A DNA stretch of 64,000 bases, from positions 62,001 to 126,000 of the forward strand of contig JAFKFL010000034.1 in assembly GCA_017308235.1 (NCBI GenBank), written 5' to 3'. Positions 9,066-17,172 of the stretch are shown one piece after another (within the stretch, counting starts at the first letter, position 1; each line of letters starts with the position of its first letter). Below the pieces are notes generated by a model, which was not told the origin of the DNA, searched no databases, and saw nothing but the letters and a program-made list of their open reading frames with translations. Made by a program: the position numbers and the translations under genes. Origin of the DNA: Alphaproteobacteria bacterium (GTDB lineage: Bacteria > Pseudomonadota > Alphaproteobacteria > Reyranellales > Reyranellaceae).

Positions 9066-9865
9066 TGGCTTACCTCCTGCTTCAGGATCAGGTCGGGCAG
9101 GTTGTCACCGAAATATTTCTTGTTCAGGGCATTGAGCCGGCCGTTCTTGATATTGGCGACGATCCATTTGTTGACCTCGTCGAGCAGGCGCTTCTCGCCC
9201 TTCTTCACGCCGACCGCGAGCTTGAAGTTGTCGAGAACGAATTTGATTTCGACCTGCCGCGCAGGATTCTTCTTGTCGATCTGCGGCACGATCATCTCGG
9301 CGGTGGAAAAGATATCGACCTGGCCGCTCAAGAAGGCCTGGGCTTCGGTGGCGTCATCCTCGTAGCGCACCAGCTTCATGCCTTTCGGCCCCTCCTTGGT
9401 GAGCTGCGTGTCGTGCGTCGTGCCGCGGACCGTGGCGACCGTCTTGCCGTCGAGATCGGCCAGCGTCTTGAGGGCGATGCTCTTGGGGGCAGCGATCACC
9501 GTGCGCAGCACGGCATAACCCAGCGAGAAGTCGATTACTTTGGCGCGCTCGGCCGTGTAGGACAGGCTTGAGATCACCAGGTCGGCTTTGCCGGTCTGCA
9601 GCGACGGGATGCGCGAAGCACCGGTCGTCGGCACGTGCTCGAATTGCAGACCCCAGTCCTTGGCCAGTGCTTGCGCCGTCTCGACGTCGAGGCCGGTCGG
9701 CTGCAGCTTCTCGTCGGTCATGCCGTAGGGCGGCACGCCGAGGTCAATGGCGATGCGGATCTTGCCCGCCTTCTTGATGTCGTCGAGTTCGTCGGCCCGA
9801 GCCATGTGAGTGACGCCGATCATCGCCAGCGTGGCGATAGCAAGGGCGGTCATTGTTCTTTTCAT
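9062..9865 (-). CDS. Periplasmic amino acid-type binding protein (first of a tandem pair)
   Basis: 267 aa family 3 solute-binding protein with a signal peptide ending near THMARA. The mature start is DELDDIKKAGKIRIAIDLG; TVRGTTHDTQL and RAKVIDFSLGYA are conserved. It is the upstream copy of a tandem duplicated pair serving one set of permeases. It lies 30 nt downstream of the rpiB-like gene, so the binding proteins are co-expressed with a sugar-phosphate isomerase. This hints that the ligand may not be a plain amino acid. Confidence 0.88.
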   Translation of the reverse strand: MKRTMTALAIATLAMIGVTHMARADELDDIKKAGKIRIAIDLGVPPYGMTDEKLQPTGLDVETAQALAKDWGLQFEHVPTTGASRIPSLQTGKADLVISSLSYTAERAKVIDFSLGYAVLRTVIAAPKSIALKTLADLDGKTVATVRGTTHDTQLTKEGPKGMKLVRYEDDATEAQAFLSGQVDIFSTAEMIVPQIDKKNPARQVEIKFVLDNFKLAVGVKKGEKRLLDEVNKWIVANIKNGRLNALNKKYFGDNLPDLILKQEVSQ

Positions 9866-9895
9866 CGTCTCCTCCGTTTGTTGCTTGTCGATTGG

Positions 9896-10342
9896 CTATC
9901 GTCCCGCGTCCATCTCGGCGAGCTTGGCGACGCGCCGGCGAAACTCCTCGGACGTCGAGAATTTGGCGCTGAGGTAGGCAGCGATCAGATCCTTGGCGAG
10001 CCAGGGGCCGACGATCTGGGCGCCGATGCACATGACGTTGACATCGTCATGCTCCACGGACTGGTGCGCTGAATGCACGTCGTGGCAAACCGCGGCGCGA
10101 ATGCCCTTCATCTTGTTGGCACCGATCGACGCGCCAACCCCTGTGCCGCACACCATCAGCCCGCGCTCGGCTTGGCCGGAGGTAATCACTGCCGCCACCT
10201 TGCGGGCGATATCGGGAAAATCGACGGGCTGGGGATCGTAGGAACCCACGTCCAGCACCTCGTGCCCCTGGCCGCGCAGGAAGGCCAGCAATTCTGCCTT
10301 CATAGGAAAGCCGGCATGGTCGGAGCCGACAACGATCTTCAT
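9896..10342 (-). CDS. RpiB/LacAB-family sugar-phosphate isomerase
   Basis: 148 aa protein of the ribose-5-phosphate isomerase B family, which interconverts aldose and ketose phosphates in the cytoplasm. Recognisable motifs are GSDHAGFPMK at the N-terminus (substrate-binding DHAG) and MVCGTGVGASIGANK with the catalytic-type Cys, followed by AAVCHD. Family members act on ribose-5-P, allose-6-P, galactose-6-P or tetrulose phosphates, and the sequence alone does not decide. It overlaps the regulator gene by 4 nt and precedes the binding proteins, suggesting catabolism of an imported sugar derivative. Confidence 0.88.
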   Translation of the reverse strand: MKIVVGSDHAGFPMKAELLAFLRGQGHEVLDVGSYDPQPVDFPDIARKVAAVITSGQAERGLMVCGTGVGASIGANKMKGIRAAVCHDVHSAHQSVEHDDVNVMCIGAQIVGPWLAKDLIAAYLSAKFSTSEEFRRRVAKLAEMDAGR

Positions 10343-11088
10343 GAGCGTTTCCTCTTGGGTTCATAAGCCGAGATAAGATTGCGGCGGCGCAAATCGTCGC
10401 CGATGGCGAAGTGGTCGCGCAGGTCACGCTCCGCGGCGTCGGGATCGCGACGGGCGAGCGACAGGAAGACGCTGCGGTGGGCGTCGACGAGACCCGACGT
10501 GATCGCGGGTTCCCGGAAGGTGTCACGCCGCCGCTCGATGTGCGAGCGCATGAGAAGGGGCGAGATGGCCTCGTAGATCTTCATCAGCGACGGACTGCCA
10601 CTTGCCCGCACGATCGCAAGATGGAAGGCGTAGTCAGCCTCGCCGCCTCGTTCGGGATCGTCGAGCGAGTCGACCAGCTTGTCGAGCGTGCTTGCGATTG
10701 CTTGCAGGTCTCGCTCGCTAGCGCGCTCGCAGGCAAGGCGAATGGCCTGGCATTCGATGGCGATCCGCGCCTGCAGGACGTCGTCGAGGATGTTCGGCTC
10801 AGGCGCCAGGCAAAGGGTGAGTGCTTGTCCCAGCACCGAGGCATCGGCGCTGCGTACGAAAGTGCCACGACCGTGCTGGATGTCGACGAGCCCGAGTATG
10901 GCAAGCGAGCGCAGGGCCTCGCGCAACACGGGTCGGCTGACATTCAGCGCCAGCGCCAGCTCGCGCTCGGCCAACAACCGATCTCCGGCCTTGAGATCGC
11001 CGGCCAGCAACCGATCGCGGAAGAAGGTGAAGACCCGGGCTGCACCGCTTTGGCCTCCCTCCGGTTCGGATTTCGTTATTTCGAACAT
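10339..11088 (-). CDS. FadR-subfamily GntR transcriptional regulator
   Basis: 249 aa regulator. The N-terminal winged helix-turn-helix includes AGDRLLAERELALALNVSRPVLREALRSL and HGRGTFV. The C-terminal all-helical FCD ligand-binding domain carries the metal-site-like DYAFHLAIV and DAHRSVFLSL. It is the first gene of the minus-strand operon and overlaps the rpiB-like gene by 4 nt. A 13-bp palindrome of FadR type lies 18 nt upstream of its start, so autoregulation of the whole operon is likely. The effector is probably the transported compound or its phosphate (inference). Confidence 0.9.
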   Translation of the reverse strand: MFEITKSEPEGGQSGAARVFTFFRDRLLAGDLKAGDRLLAERELALALNVSRPVLREALRSLAILGLVDIQHGRGTFVRSADASVLGQALTLCLAPEPNILDDVLQARIAIECQAIRLACERASERDLQAIASTLDKLVDSLDDPERGGEADYAFHLAIVRASGSPSLMKIYEAISPLLMRSHIERRRDTFREPAITSGLVDAHRSVFLSLARRDPDAAERDLRDHFAIGDDLRRRNLISAYEPKRKRS

Positions 11089-11105
11089 TGGAATTTGGTC
11101 AATCC

Positions 11106-11118
11106 GTGGTCAGACCAC
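11106..11118. promoter_or_regulatory. FadR-type operator palindrome
   Basis: GTGGTCAGACCAC is an inverted repeat with 6-bp arms around one central base, containing TGGTNNNACCA. FadR-subfamily GntR regulators are known to use TNGTNNNACNA-type sites. It lies 18 nt upstream of the GntR gene start, fitting an autoregulatory operator. Confidence 0.75.
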
Positions 11119-11162
11119 TTTAGGCGGCTCGTACGATGGATCAAGACCCACTTGTGGGAAAG

Positions 11163-12188
11163 CTACCGGCCCTTCTCGAAACCTGAGAGGAACTGCGCGA
11201 GGTTGCGGCCGAGATCGTCGCTGAGATAACCGCCTTCCTGCACCAGCACCGTGGGCAGGCCAAGACCGGCGATCTTGCGCGCCATCGCATGGAAGCCGAG
11301 GCCTGTAACCTTCAGCCCCTGAAGCGGGTCGCTTTCGCTGGCGTCCAGGCCAAGTGCGATCGCCAGAACGGTCGGAGCGAACTTCTGGATCCTTTTCAGT
11401 GCTGCATCGCCGGCAGCAAGCCATGGCTCATCGCCCGAACCGACCGGCAAGGGCAGGTTGAGATTGAACCCTTGGCCTGCGCCTGCGCCGGTCTCGTGAG
11501 CATGGCCCCAAAAGTAGGGATAGTAATTGGCGGGATCGGCATGGATCGAGACCGTGAGCACGTCGGGCCGCTCGTAGAAGATGCTCTGCGTGCCGTTGCC
11601 GTGATGCACGTCGACATCGAGGATCGCCACGCGCTGGTGCTTGTCACGTAGCCGCTGAGCCGCGACAGCCGAGTTGTTCAAAAAGCAGAAGCCGCCCGCC
11701 ATGTCGGCGAAAGCATGATGGCCGGGCGGCCGGCAGAGCGCATAGATTTCGCGCGCGCCGTCGCGCACGAGATCGGCTGCTGTGACCGCGATATCGCTCG
11801 CGGCAAGGGCGGCATCCCAGGTGCCGGGGCCGATGGGGCAGGCAAGGTCGGCCTGATGCCAGCCGGCGCGGCCGACCAGCGCCTTCGGATAGGTCGCGGG
11901 AGCGCGCGCAGGATGGACGTTGGGCATCACCTCGGCCGAGGCGCTGGGCAGCTTCGCCCAATCGCGCGCGGCGATTTGCAGGAAGTCGAGATATTCCGGC
12001 GTATGAACCGCAGCGACCGGGCCTATGCCATGGGCTTTGGCGGCAATGACCTCATGTCCGGCATCCTTTGCGGCGGCCAGCAGACGCGTCGCCCGCTCGG
12101 GCTGCTCGGTGCTTCGTTGCTTCACGCCGCGGACAAAAAAGGTCTGCGGGTCGTGGACAGTGTGCTTGTCGGAATAGACGATCTTCAT
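11163..12188 (-). CDS. Histone deacetylase-superfamily (acetylpolyamine amidohydrolase-like) enzyme
   Basis: 341 aa zinc-dependent deacetylase of the HDAC/AcuC/AphA superfamily. The catalytic His pair is in CRPPGHHAFADMAGG. Zinc ligands are in ILDVDVHHGNGTQ and LGLDASESDP, and EGGY is near the C-terminus. The insert loop NVHPARAPATYPKALVG and the SxHADPANYYP pattern are like bacterial acetylpolyamine amidohydrolases. It follows the sugar-type ABC ATPase by 161 nt on the same strand and may be co-transcribed. A role in removing acetyl groups from an imported amine is possible but unproved. Confidence 0.85.
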   Translation of the reverse strand: MKIVYSDKHTVHDPQTFFVRGVKQRSTEQPERATRLLAAAKDAGHEVIAAKAHGIGPVAAVHTPEYLDFLQIAARDWAKLPSASAEVMPNVHPARAPATYPKALVGRAGWHQADLACPIGPGTWDAALAASDIAVTAADLVRDGAREIYALCRPPGHHAFADMAGGFCFLNNSAVAAQRLRDKHQRVAILDVDVHHGNGTQSIFYERPDVLTVSIHADPANYYPYFWGHAHETGAGAGQGFNLNLPLPVGSGDEPWLAAGDAALKRIQKFAPTVLAIALGLDASESDPLQGLKVTGLGFHAMARKIAGLGLPTVLVQEGGYLSDDLGRNLAQFLSGFEKGR

Positions 12189-12349
12189 GTCGTGCCGATA
12201 GCCTTCTTGAAAGGACGAATTTCGGGTTCAAGTGACATGGTTATGGACTCGAACTCAAGAGCCTCGGCAGCTGCTGTTAGGGCAAAGAGGGTGACTACTA
12301 TCGCTCCCTTGGCACGGTTCTTCTGCGGCTGACTCTGGGTAGAGGCACC

Positions 12350-13843
12350 TCAGTGCACGGCCGCATACATGAGTTTCTCTTCCGTCGCGTCGATGGGCGA
12401 GAATTCCTCGACGACTTTGCCTTGGCGGGCCACGAGCAGCCGGTCCGAGAGCAGCATGACTTCCGGCAAATAGGAGGAGATGACCACCACCGCTTTGCCC
12501 TCATCGGCCAGTCGATTGATGATCTGGTGTATCTCTGCGATCGCGCCGACATCGACGCCCCGGGTGGGTTCGTCGAAGATGATGAGTTCCGGATCCTGTA
12601 CTAGCGATTTGGCAATGACGGCCTTCTGCTGATTGCCACCCGACAGTTCGATCATGCGGGCGGCTCTGGTGACGGCGCGAACCTGGAGCGACTTGATCCA
12701 TTTATCGCCGAGAGTGTCCATCTCGCGGTTCCTTATCCAGAACTTGTGCAGCCCTGCTTTGGCCAGCCGGCCGACATAGACATTGAGCTTGATCGACATG
12801 GTCTCGAAAAAGCCTTCGACCTTGCGATCCTCGGTGATGTAGGCAATGCCATCGCGCACGGCTGGCGCCGGGACGCGATAGCGAACAGCCTTGCCATTCA
12901 GGAACACCTCGCCGCCATTGGTGTAGTCGCGCTTGATGACACCGGACACAACCTTGAAGGTCTCGGTGCGGCCTGAACCCACGAGACCGAAGATGCCCGT
13001 TATCTGTCCGGCAAAGATGGAGAGCGAGTTGTTCTTCACCACATTGCCGACGCGCAGGTTGCTGACTCGCAGAATCCGCCGGCCGGCCGGGCGCACGCGT
13101 GTCTTCTTCGTGCCGTAAAGCTCGTGCGAGAGGGTACGCCCGACCATGGCCTGGACGATTTTCGCTCGGTCGAAGTTCGAAGTCGCGTCGGTCACGACCA
13201 GCTTGCCGTCGCGCAGGACCGTGATGCGATCGGAGATCTGCAGCGCTTCCTCGAGCGCATGGGAGATGAAGATCACGGAGACACCGCGCGCCTTGAGCGT
13301 CACCACCAGTTCGAAGAAGTGCCTCTTTTCTTCAGGCGTCAGCGTTGCCGTCGGCTCGTCGAAGACGATGATACGGGCTTTCAGCAGCATGGCTCGGGCG
13401 ATCTCGACCATCTGCTTCTTCGCCGCCCCGAGATTGGCAACATGCGCTGTTGGGTCGACATCGAAACTCAGTGACTGCATGAATTGCTGCGCGGAGATGT
13501 TGGTGCCGTGCACGCGGTTGAAAAACTTCTCGTTGCCGAGGAAAAGATTCTGCGCGACCGTCATGGATGGCACCAGGCTGGTTTCCTGGAAGACCATGGC
13601 GATGCCGGCGCTGACCGCTTCCGACGGCGTGCGCAGATGGATCTCCTTGCCGTCAAAGAGGATCGTGCCACGGGTGGGCGACACGACACCGGCGATCATC
13701 TTGGTGAGCGTCGACTTGCCGGCACCGTTCTCGCCCAGCAGGGCATGAACCTCGCCGGGCAGCAGCGTGAAGTCGATATCCTCGACGGCGGCGGAGCGGG
13801 CGTAGATCTTGGTCAGTCCGCGCAATTCCAGGATCGGGTTCAT
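12350..13843 (-). CDS. Sugar-type ABC transporter ATP-binding protein (two-domain)
   Basis: 497 aa ATPase of the RbsA/MglA class with two nucleotide-binding domains. Domain 1 has Walker A GENGAGKST and Walker B IIVFDEPTATLTPEE; its signature motif is degenerate (NLGAAKKQMVEIARAM). Domain 2 has a degenerate Walker A (GLVGSGRTE), the signature ELSGGNQQK and IIFDEPTRGVDVGA. This split of one good and one degenerate site is normal in the class. Its start overlaps the upstream beta-propeller gene by 4 nt. Confidence 0.92.
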   Translation of the reverse strand: MNPILELRGLTKIYARSAAVEDIDFTLLPGEVHALLGENGAGKSTLTKMIAGVVSPTRGTILFDGKEIHLRTPSEAVSAGIAMVFQETSLVPSMTVAQNLFLGNEKFFNRVHGTNISAQQFMQSLSFDVDPTAHVANLGAAKKQMVEIARAMLLKARIIVFDEPTATLTPEEKRHFFELVVTLKARGVSVIFISHALEEALQISDRITVLRDGKLVVTDATSNFDRAKIVQAMVGRTLSHELYGTKKTRVRPAGRRILRVSNLRVGNVVKNNSLSIFAGQITGIFGLVGSGRTETFKVVSGVIKRDYTNGGEVFLNGKAVRYRVPAPAVRDGIAYITEDRKVEGFFETMSIKLNVYVGRLAKAGLHKFWIRNREMDTLGDKWIKSLQVRAVTRAARMIELSGGNQQKAVIAKSLVQDPELIIFDEPTRGVDVGAIAEIHQIINRLADEGKAVVVISSYLPEVMLLSDRLLVARQGKVVEEFSPIDATEEKLMYAAVH

Positions 13844-14964
13844 GCGCCGTGCTCTGCTGCTTCCACAGCTTCAATGCGGGATGCGGAAAGCTTAAGGATA
13901 CGGCCGGCGCCCTTGGACAGGACGTAGAGATCGTCATCGCGCTGGGCCACAGCCACGATGCCGTGGTGGCGTCCGCCAACCCGGCTGTGAAGGGAGTAGA
14001 CCGGGATGAAGTCATCGTTGAAGCGAATGACAAGACCGTAGGATCGCGGTGGCGCCCAGGGTTTCAGGATACCCATCTGCTTGACGCTGCCGGTCTGCAG
14101 TGGTTCGCGGAAATCAATGCCGGAGCTCAGCGCCGGTGCCACCCAGTAGCGCGGGTCGATCGTGCGCATCATCTCGCGGCGATAGTCGGTCTCCTGCAGC
14201 ACAAACTCCACCAGCTGCGTGCGGCAGGCGAAAACCGTGAGCCAGAAGCCGCCGCCTTCGGCTGTGGCAATGCGTGCCGGATAGCCGGGCAGGGCCGGAA
14301 TAATGGGTCGGGTCTTTCCTCCCTCCACCTGATCCACCTGGTGTCGCCAGGTTTCAGAGACCAAGGTGCGGCCTTGCCGATCTACGAATGCACCGAAGCT
14401 ATAGGCGAGGCCCGAGGCGAGCGTTGTCGCCTTGTCGGCGGCACGGTCGTAACGGATCAGCCTTCCCGTGCGCCCCTTCTCCATGAGGTCGTAGTTCCAT
14501 TCGCTATAGGGGCGGGCCGCAGAGGCATCGCAAATCAAGAGCGTGCCGTCGGCTGCTGCATGCAGGGCGGTGACCGCATTGAGGGGTTGTCCATCGACAT
14601 GGTTGACGACAACGGGCTTGTTAGCCGAGGAACCGTCCGGAGAGCCTACAATCACGCTGGCGCCGAGGCCCACGGCCAACACACCGTCCGGCAAGATAGT
14701 CAGGGCCGTGATATCGCGTTCGTGTCGCGCGATGGGCCGCAGCTCGGCGCCGGGCGCCAGACGCATCACATCATGCCCGCAAGCGACATAGATCTCGCCG
14801 TTGGCTGAGACCGCGATATCCTCAAGGCCTTTCCTTTCGACAAGGACCGGCGCTTCTTCCAGCAGGTTGTTCGGCTTCAACGCGCCGTCGAGGATAGGCA
14901 CCGAGAGGCTTGAGCCGCGACGGTTGAAGGCCGACGAAACGGCCGAGGTGAGGGCGTCAAACAT
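13840..14964 (-). CDS. Stand-alone beta-propeller protein, strictosidine synthase/SMP-30-like
   Basis: 374 aa from the ATG at 14964 (MFDALTSAVSSAF); 19 more codons are open upstream inside the preceding gene. No signal peptide is evident. Repeats of the DIAVSANGEIYVA / LTILPDGVLAVG / DRQGRTLVSETW type mark a beta-propeller. GRTGRLIRYDRAADKATTL aligns with the propeller fused to the upstream permease, so the two are paralogues. Where the fused copy has FPNGI and YPDNI, this one has YSFGA and YPARI, so the residues usually placed around the central pocket have changed. It overlaps its neighbours by 8 and 4 nt. A binding or structural role is possible. Confidence 0.7.
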   Translation of the reverse strand: MFDALTSAVSSAFNRRGSSLSVPILDGALKPNNLLEEAPVLVERKGLEDIAVSANGEIYVACGHDVMRLAPGAELRPIARHERDITALTILPDGVLAVGLGASVIVGSPDGSSANKPVVVNHVDGQPLNAVTALHAAADGTLLICDASAARPYSEWNYDLMEKGRTGRLIRYDRAADKATTLASGLAYSFGAFVDRQGRTLVSETWRHQVDQVEGGKTRPIIPALPGYPARIATAEGGGFWLTVFACRTQLVEFVLQETDYRREMMRTIDPRYWVAPALSSGIDFREPLQTGSVKQMGILKPWAPPRSYGLVIRFNDDFIPVYSLHSRVGGRHHGIVAVAQRDDDLYVLSKGAGRILKLSASRIEAVEAAEHGA

Positions 14965-17065
14965 AGGCGTGTCTGCTTGAAACGAAGGTGCGATCGGCGC
15001 CGTCCAGCTTGAGGCGGCCAATCCGATTGTTCGAAATGCCGCCGATATAGAGGTAGCCGCGATGCTCGCGCATCGAGGTGATCATCGGATGATTCACACC
15101 ACCTTCATCCCACAGCACATCTAGGATCTGGCCCTGTTCGTTGAACTTGACGATGCACCCGGTGTTGATGTTGGGCGCCAGCCATTCGTCGCCGGGCAGC
15201 TGCTTCGACATGCGACGCCGGAAGGCCGGCTTGCGCATGGCAAGATCAAAGGCCGGGCAGCGCATGCCCATCAGCGCCAGCCAGTAGTTTCCGTCCGATG
15301 CGCGGTTGATGTTGTCGGGATAGCCCGGCAAGTCGCGAATGACGAACTCGACCTGGCCGGCTTTGGGACCATCGAACCAGAAGCGCTTGATGGAGCAGTT
15401 CCAGCTTTCAGCAAAAAGGATCGACTGCCTGTTCGAGGAAATCACGATCCCGTTCGGGAAAATCAGGTTGCGCAGCACTGTCGTGGTTTTGTTCGTGCGC
15501 GGGTCGTAGCAGATGATGCGCCCATTGCCGCGCCCTTCGAGACTGTCGGTCGGCCATTCGTGCATCTCGTAACGAACGGTCGCCTCGGAGAAGAAAATAC
15601 GTCCATCGGGTGCGATATCCAGATCGTCGGCGAGGCGCAGCCGGCTGTCATCGACCACCGACAGCCATGAGCGGTTGGTCTCGTCCGTCACCTTCTCGAC
15701 CTTGCGGTCCGACGTCACCCGATAGAGTCCCATGCCGCCGACACAGACATAGAGGTTCTTCTTATCGTCGAACGTCATGCCGAGCGGCTGGCCGCCGATC
15801 CGGGCATAGACTTCGTGGCGCTTGTAGTCCGGTGCGAAGAAGCGAATGATTTCGCCGTGGCGGCTGCCGCAATAGAGATTGTCCTCCTCATCGAGGATCA
15901 CGTCTTCCGGCGCTTCGACCTCGCCCAACCCGATCGTCTCGACATGCCGCAAGCGGTCATTGAGGGCATAGGCCGACGCCGGCCCGGTGGCATCCGGAGC
16001 GAGCTGCGGCAGTTCGAGATAGGATGGGCTGACGTAGAACTCTTCCACGGCCTTGTGCCGGTTCTTGAACCAGCGGATATCCAATGCGGCGGCCAGCAGC
16101 AGGATCGTGGCGAGAATGACACGTGAGGCGCCCGCCGGTACGGCAAGGCGCAACAGGCCGTTGGTGATCAGGAGGATGATCAGCGTTCCCAGGACCGCCT
16201 TGGTCACCGATCCCTTGCCGCCACCAAGGCGAATGCCGCCGAGGATGGCGGCTGTGAGGACGGTGATTTCCAAGCCTTTGCCAGTGTCGGCGCCGGCGCT
16301 GGCCAGGCGCGAGGCATAGAAGATGGCCGAGATGGCGACGAACACGCCCGAGGCGACGTAAGAGAGAGCAACGATGCGGTTGACGGACAGACCGACATTG
16401 TAGGCCGAGCGGCGATTGCCGCCGACCGCCATGACCCGCCAACCGGAGCGCAGGCGCGTCAGGAAAATGTGGCTGGCGATGGCAATGAGTGCAAACACCC
16501 ACACGACGAACGGAATCGACAGGATCGAGCCGCTGCCGATGAAATCCCACAGGTCGGAATCGGGGAGGGCCGAAGAGATCGCTACTGCCAGCTTGAAGTT
16601 CAGCATCAAGTGAACGGCCTGGAAGACGATCAGCGTGACCATGGTGGTCAGGAAGGCGCGCATGCGCATGTAGCCGATCAGGAAACCGTTGATGCCACCC
16701 AGGAAGCCCCCCATCAGCAGGCCGATCGCGATCGTTGCACCGACCGGCAGCTGGAGAACGTTCATGCAATAGAGGACGGTGAGATTGCAGAGCGCGAAGA
16801 TGGAGCCGACGCTGAGATCGATGCCGCCGACGATCAGCACCAGCGACATGCCGAGTACGACAAATCCCAGCTCGCTTGCCTGGCGCAACGTGTCGGCCAG
16901 GTTCGAGATCGAGATAAAGTTGTCGATGCGCGAACTGAAATAGAGAGCCGTGATGACAAGCACCAGCAGCGGGACGACGGTCTCCATCCACTGCTTTTGC
17001 AGCAATTCACCGAAGATATGGTCCGGCCAGTATTTGTAACGCAGGTTGGTGTAGGTGTTCGCCAT
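14957..17065 (-). CDS. Fusion protein: RbsC-type ABC permease plus C-terminal beta-propeller
   Basis: 702 aa from the ATG at 17065 (MANTYTNLRYKYW). Residues about 1-337 form an RbsC-class sugar permease with many membrane segments, IVGGIDLSVGSIFAL, and the conserved loop ILGGIRLGGGKGSVTKAVLG. Residues about 372-702 form a strictosidine synthase/APMAP/SMP-30-like beta-propeller with APEDVILDEEDNLYCG, ADDLDIAPDGRIFFSEA, LIFPNGIVIS and DLPGYPDNINRA. There is no stop or frameshift between them. In E. coli RbsC the C-terminus is cytoplasmic, so the propeller would sit at the channel exit (inference). The next gene overlaps it by 8 nt. Confidence 0.85.
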   Translation of the reverse strand: MANTYTNLRYKYWPDHIFGELLQKQWMETVVPLLVLVITALYFSSRIDNFISISNLADTLRQASELGFVVLGMSLVLIVGGIDLSVGSIFALCNLTVLYCMNVLQLPVGATIAIGLLMGGFLGGINGFLIGYMRMRAFLTTMVTLIVFQAVHLMLNFKLAVAISSALPDSDLWDFIGSGSILSIPFVVWVFALIAIASHIFLTRLRSGWRVMAVGGNRRSAYNVGLSVNRIVALSYVASGVFVAISAIFYASRLASAGADTGKGLEITVLTAAILGGIRLGGGKGSVTKAVLGTLIILLITNGLLRLAVPAGASRVILATILLLAAALDIRWFKNRHKAVEEFYVSPSYLELPQLAPDATGPASAYALNDRLRHVETIGLGEVEAPEDVILDEEDNLYCGSRHGEIIRFFAPDYKRHEVYARIGGQPLGMTFDDKKNLYVCVGGMGLYRVTSDRKVEKVTDETNRSWLSVVDDSRLRLADDLDIAPDGRIFFSEATVRYEMHEWPTDSLEGRGNGRIICYDPRTNKTTTVLRNLIFPNGIVISSNRQSILFAESWNCSIKRFWFDGPKAGQVEFVIRDLPGYPDNINRASDGNYWLALMGMRCPAFDLAMRKPAFRRRMSKQLPGDEWLAPNINTGCIVKFNEQGQILDVLWDEGGVNHPMITSMREHRGYLYIGGISNNRIGRLKLDGADRTFVSSRHAYV

Positions 17066-17137
17066 GAATGCACTGGGCCCCGAATGCACCGCGCCCTATA
17101 GGGCCCGCTCTCGACAAAGCCGGCTTGCTGAAGGAAC

Positions 17138-17162
17138 GAGGCGGCAGTTGTGCCGCCGCCTC
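17138..17162 (-). promoter_or_regulatory. Intercistronic RNA hairpin after the binding-protein gene
   Basis: The arms GGCGGCA and TGCCGCC (17140-17146 and 17151-17157) enclose a 4-nt loop, with extra G/C pairing at the flanks. It lies between the binding-protein stop and the fused permease gene. Such stem-loops often protect the upstream binding-protein message or reduce read-through. Confidence 0.55.
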
Positions 17163-17172
17163 GCAGGTGACG

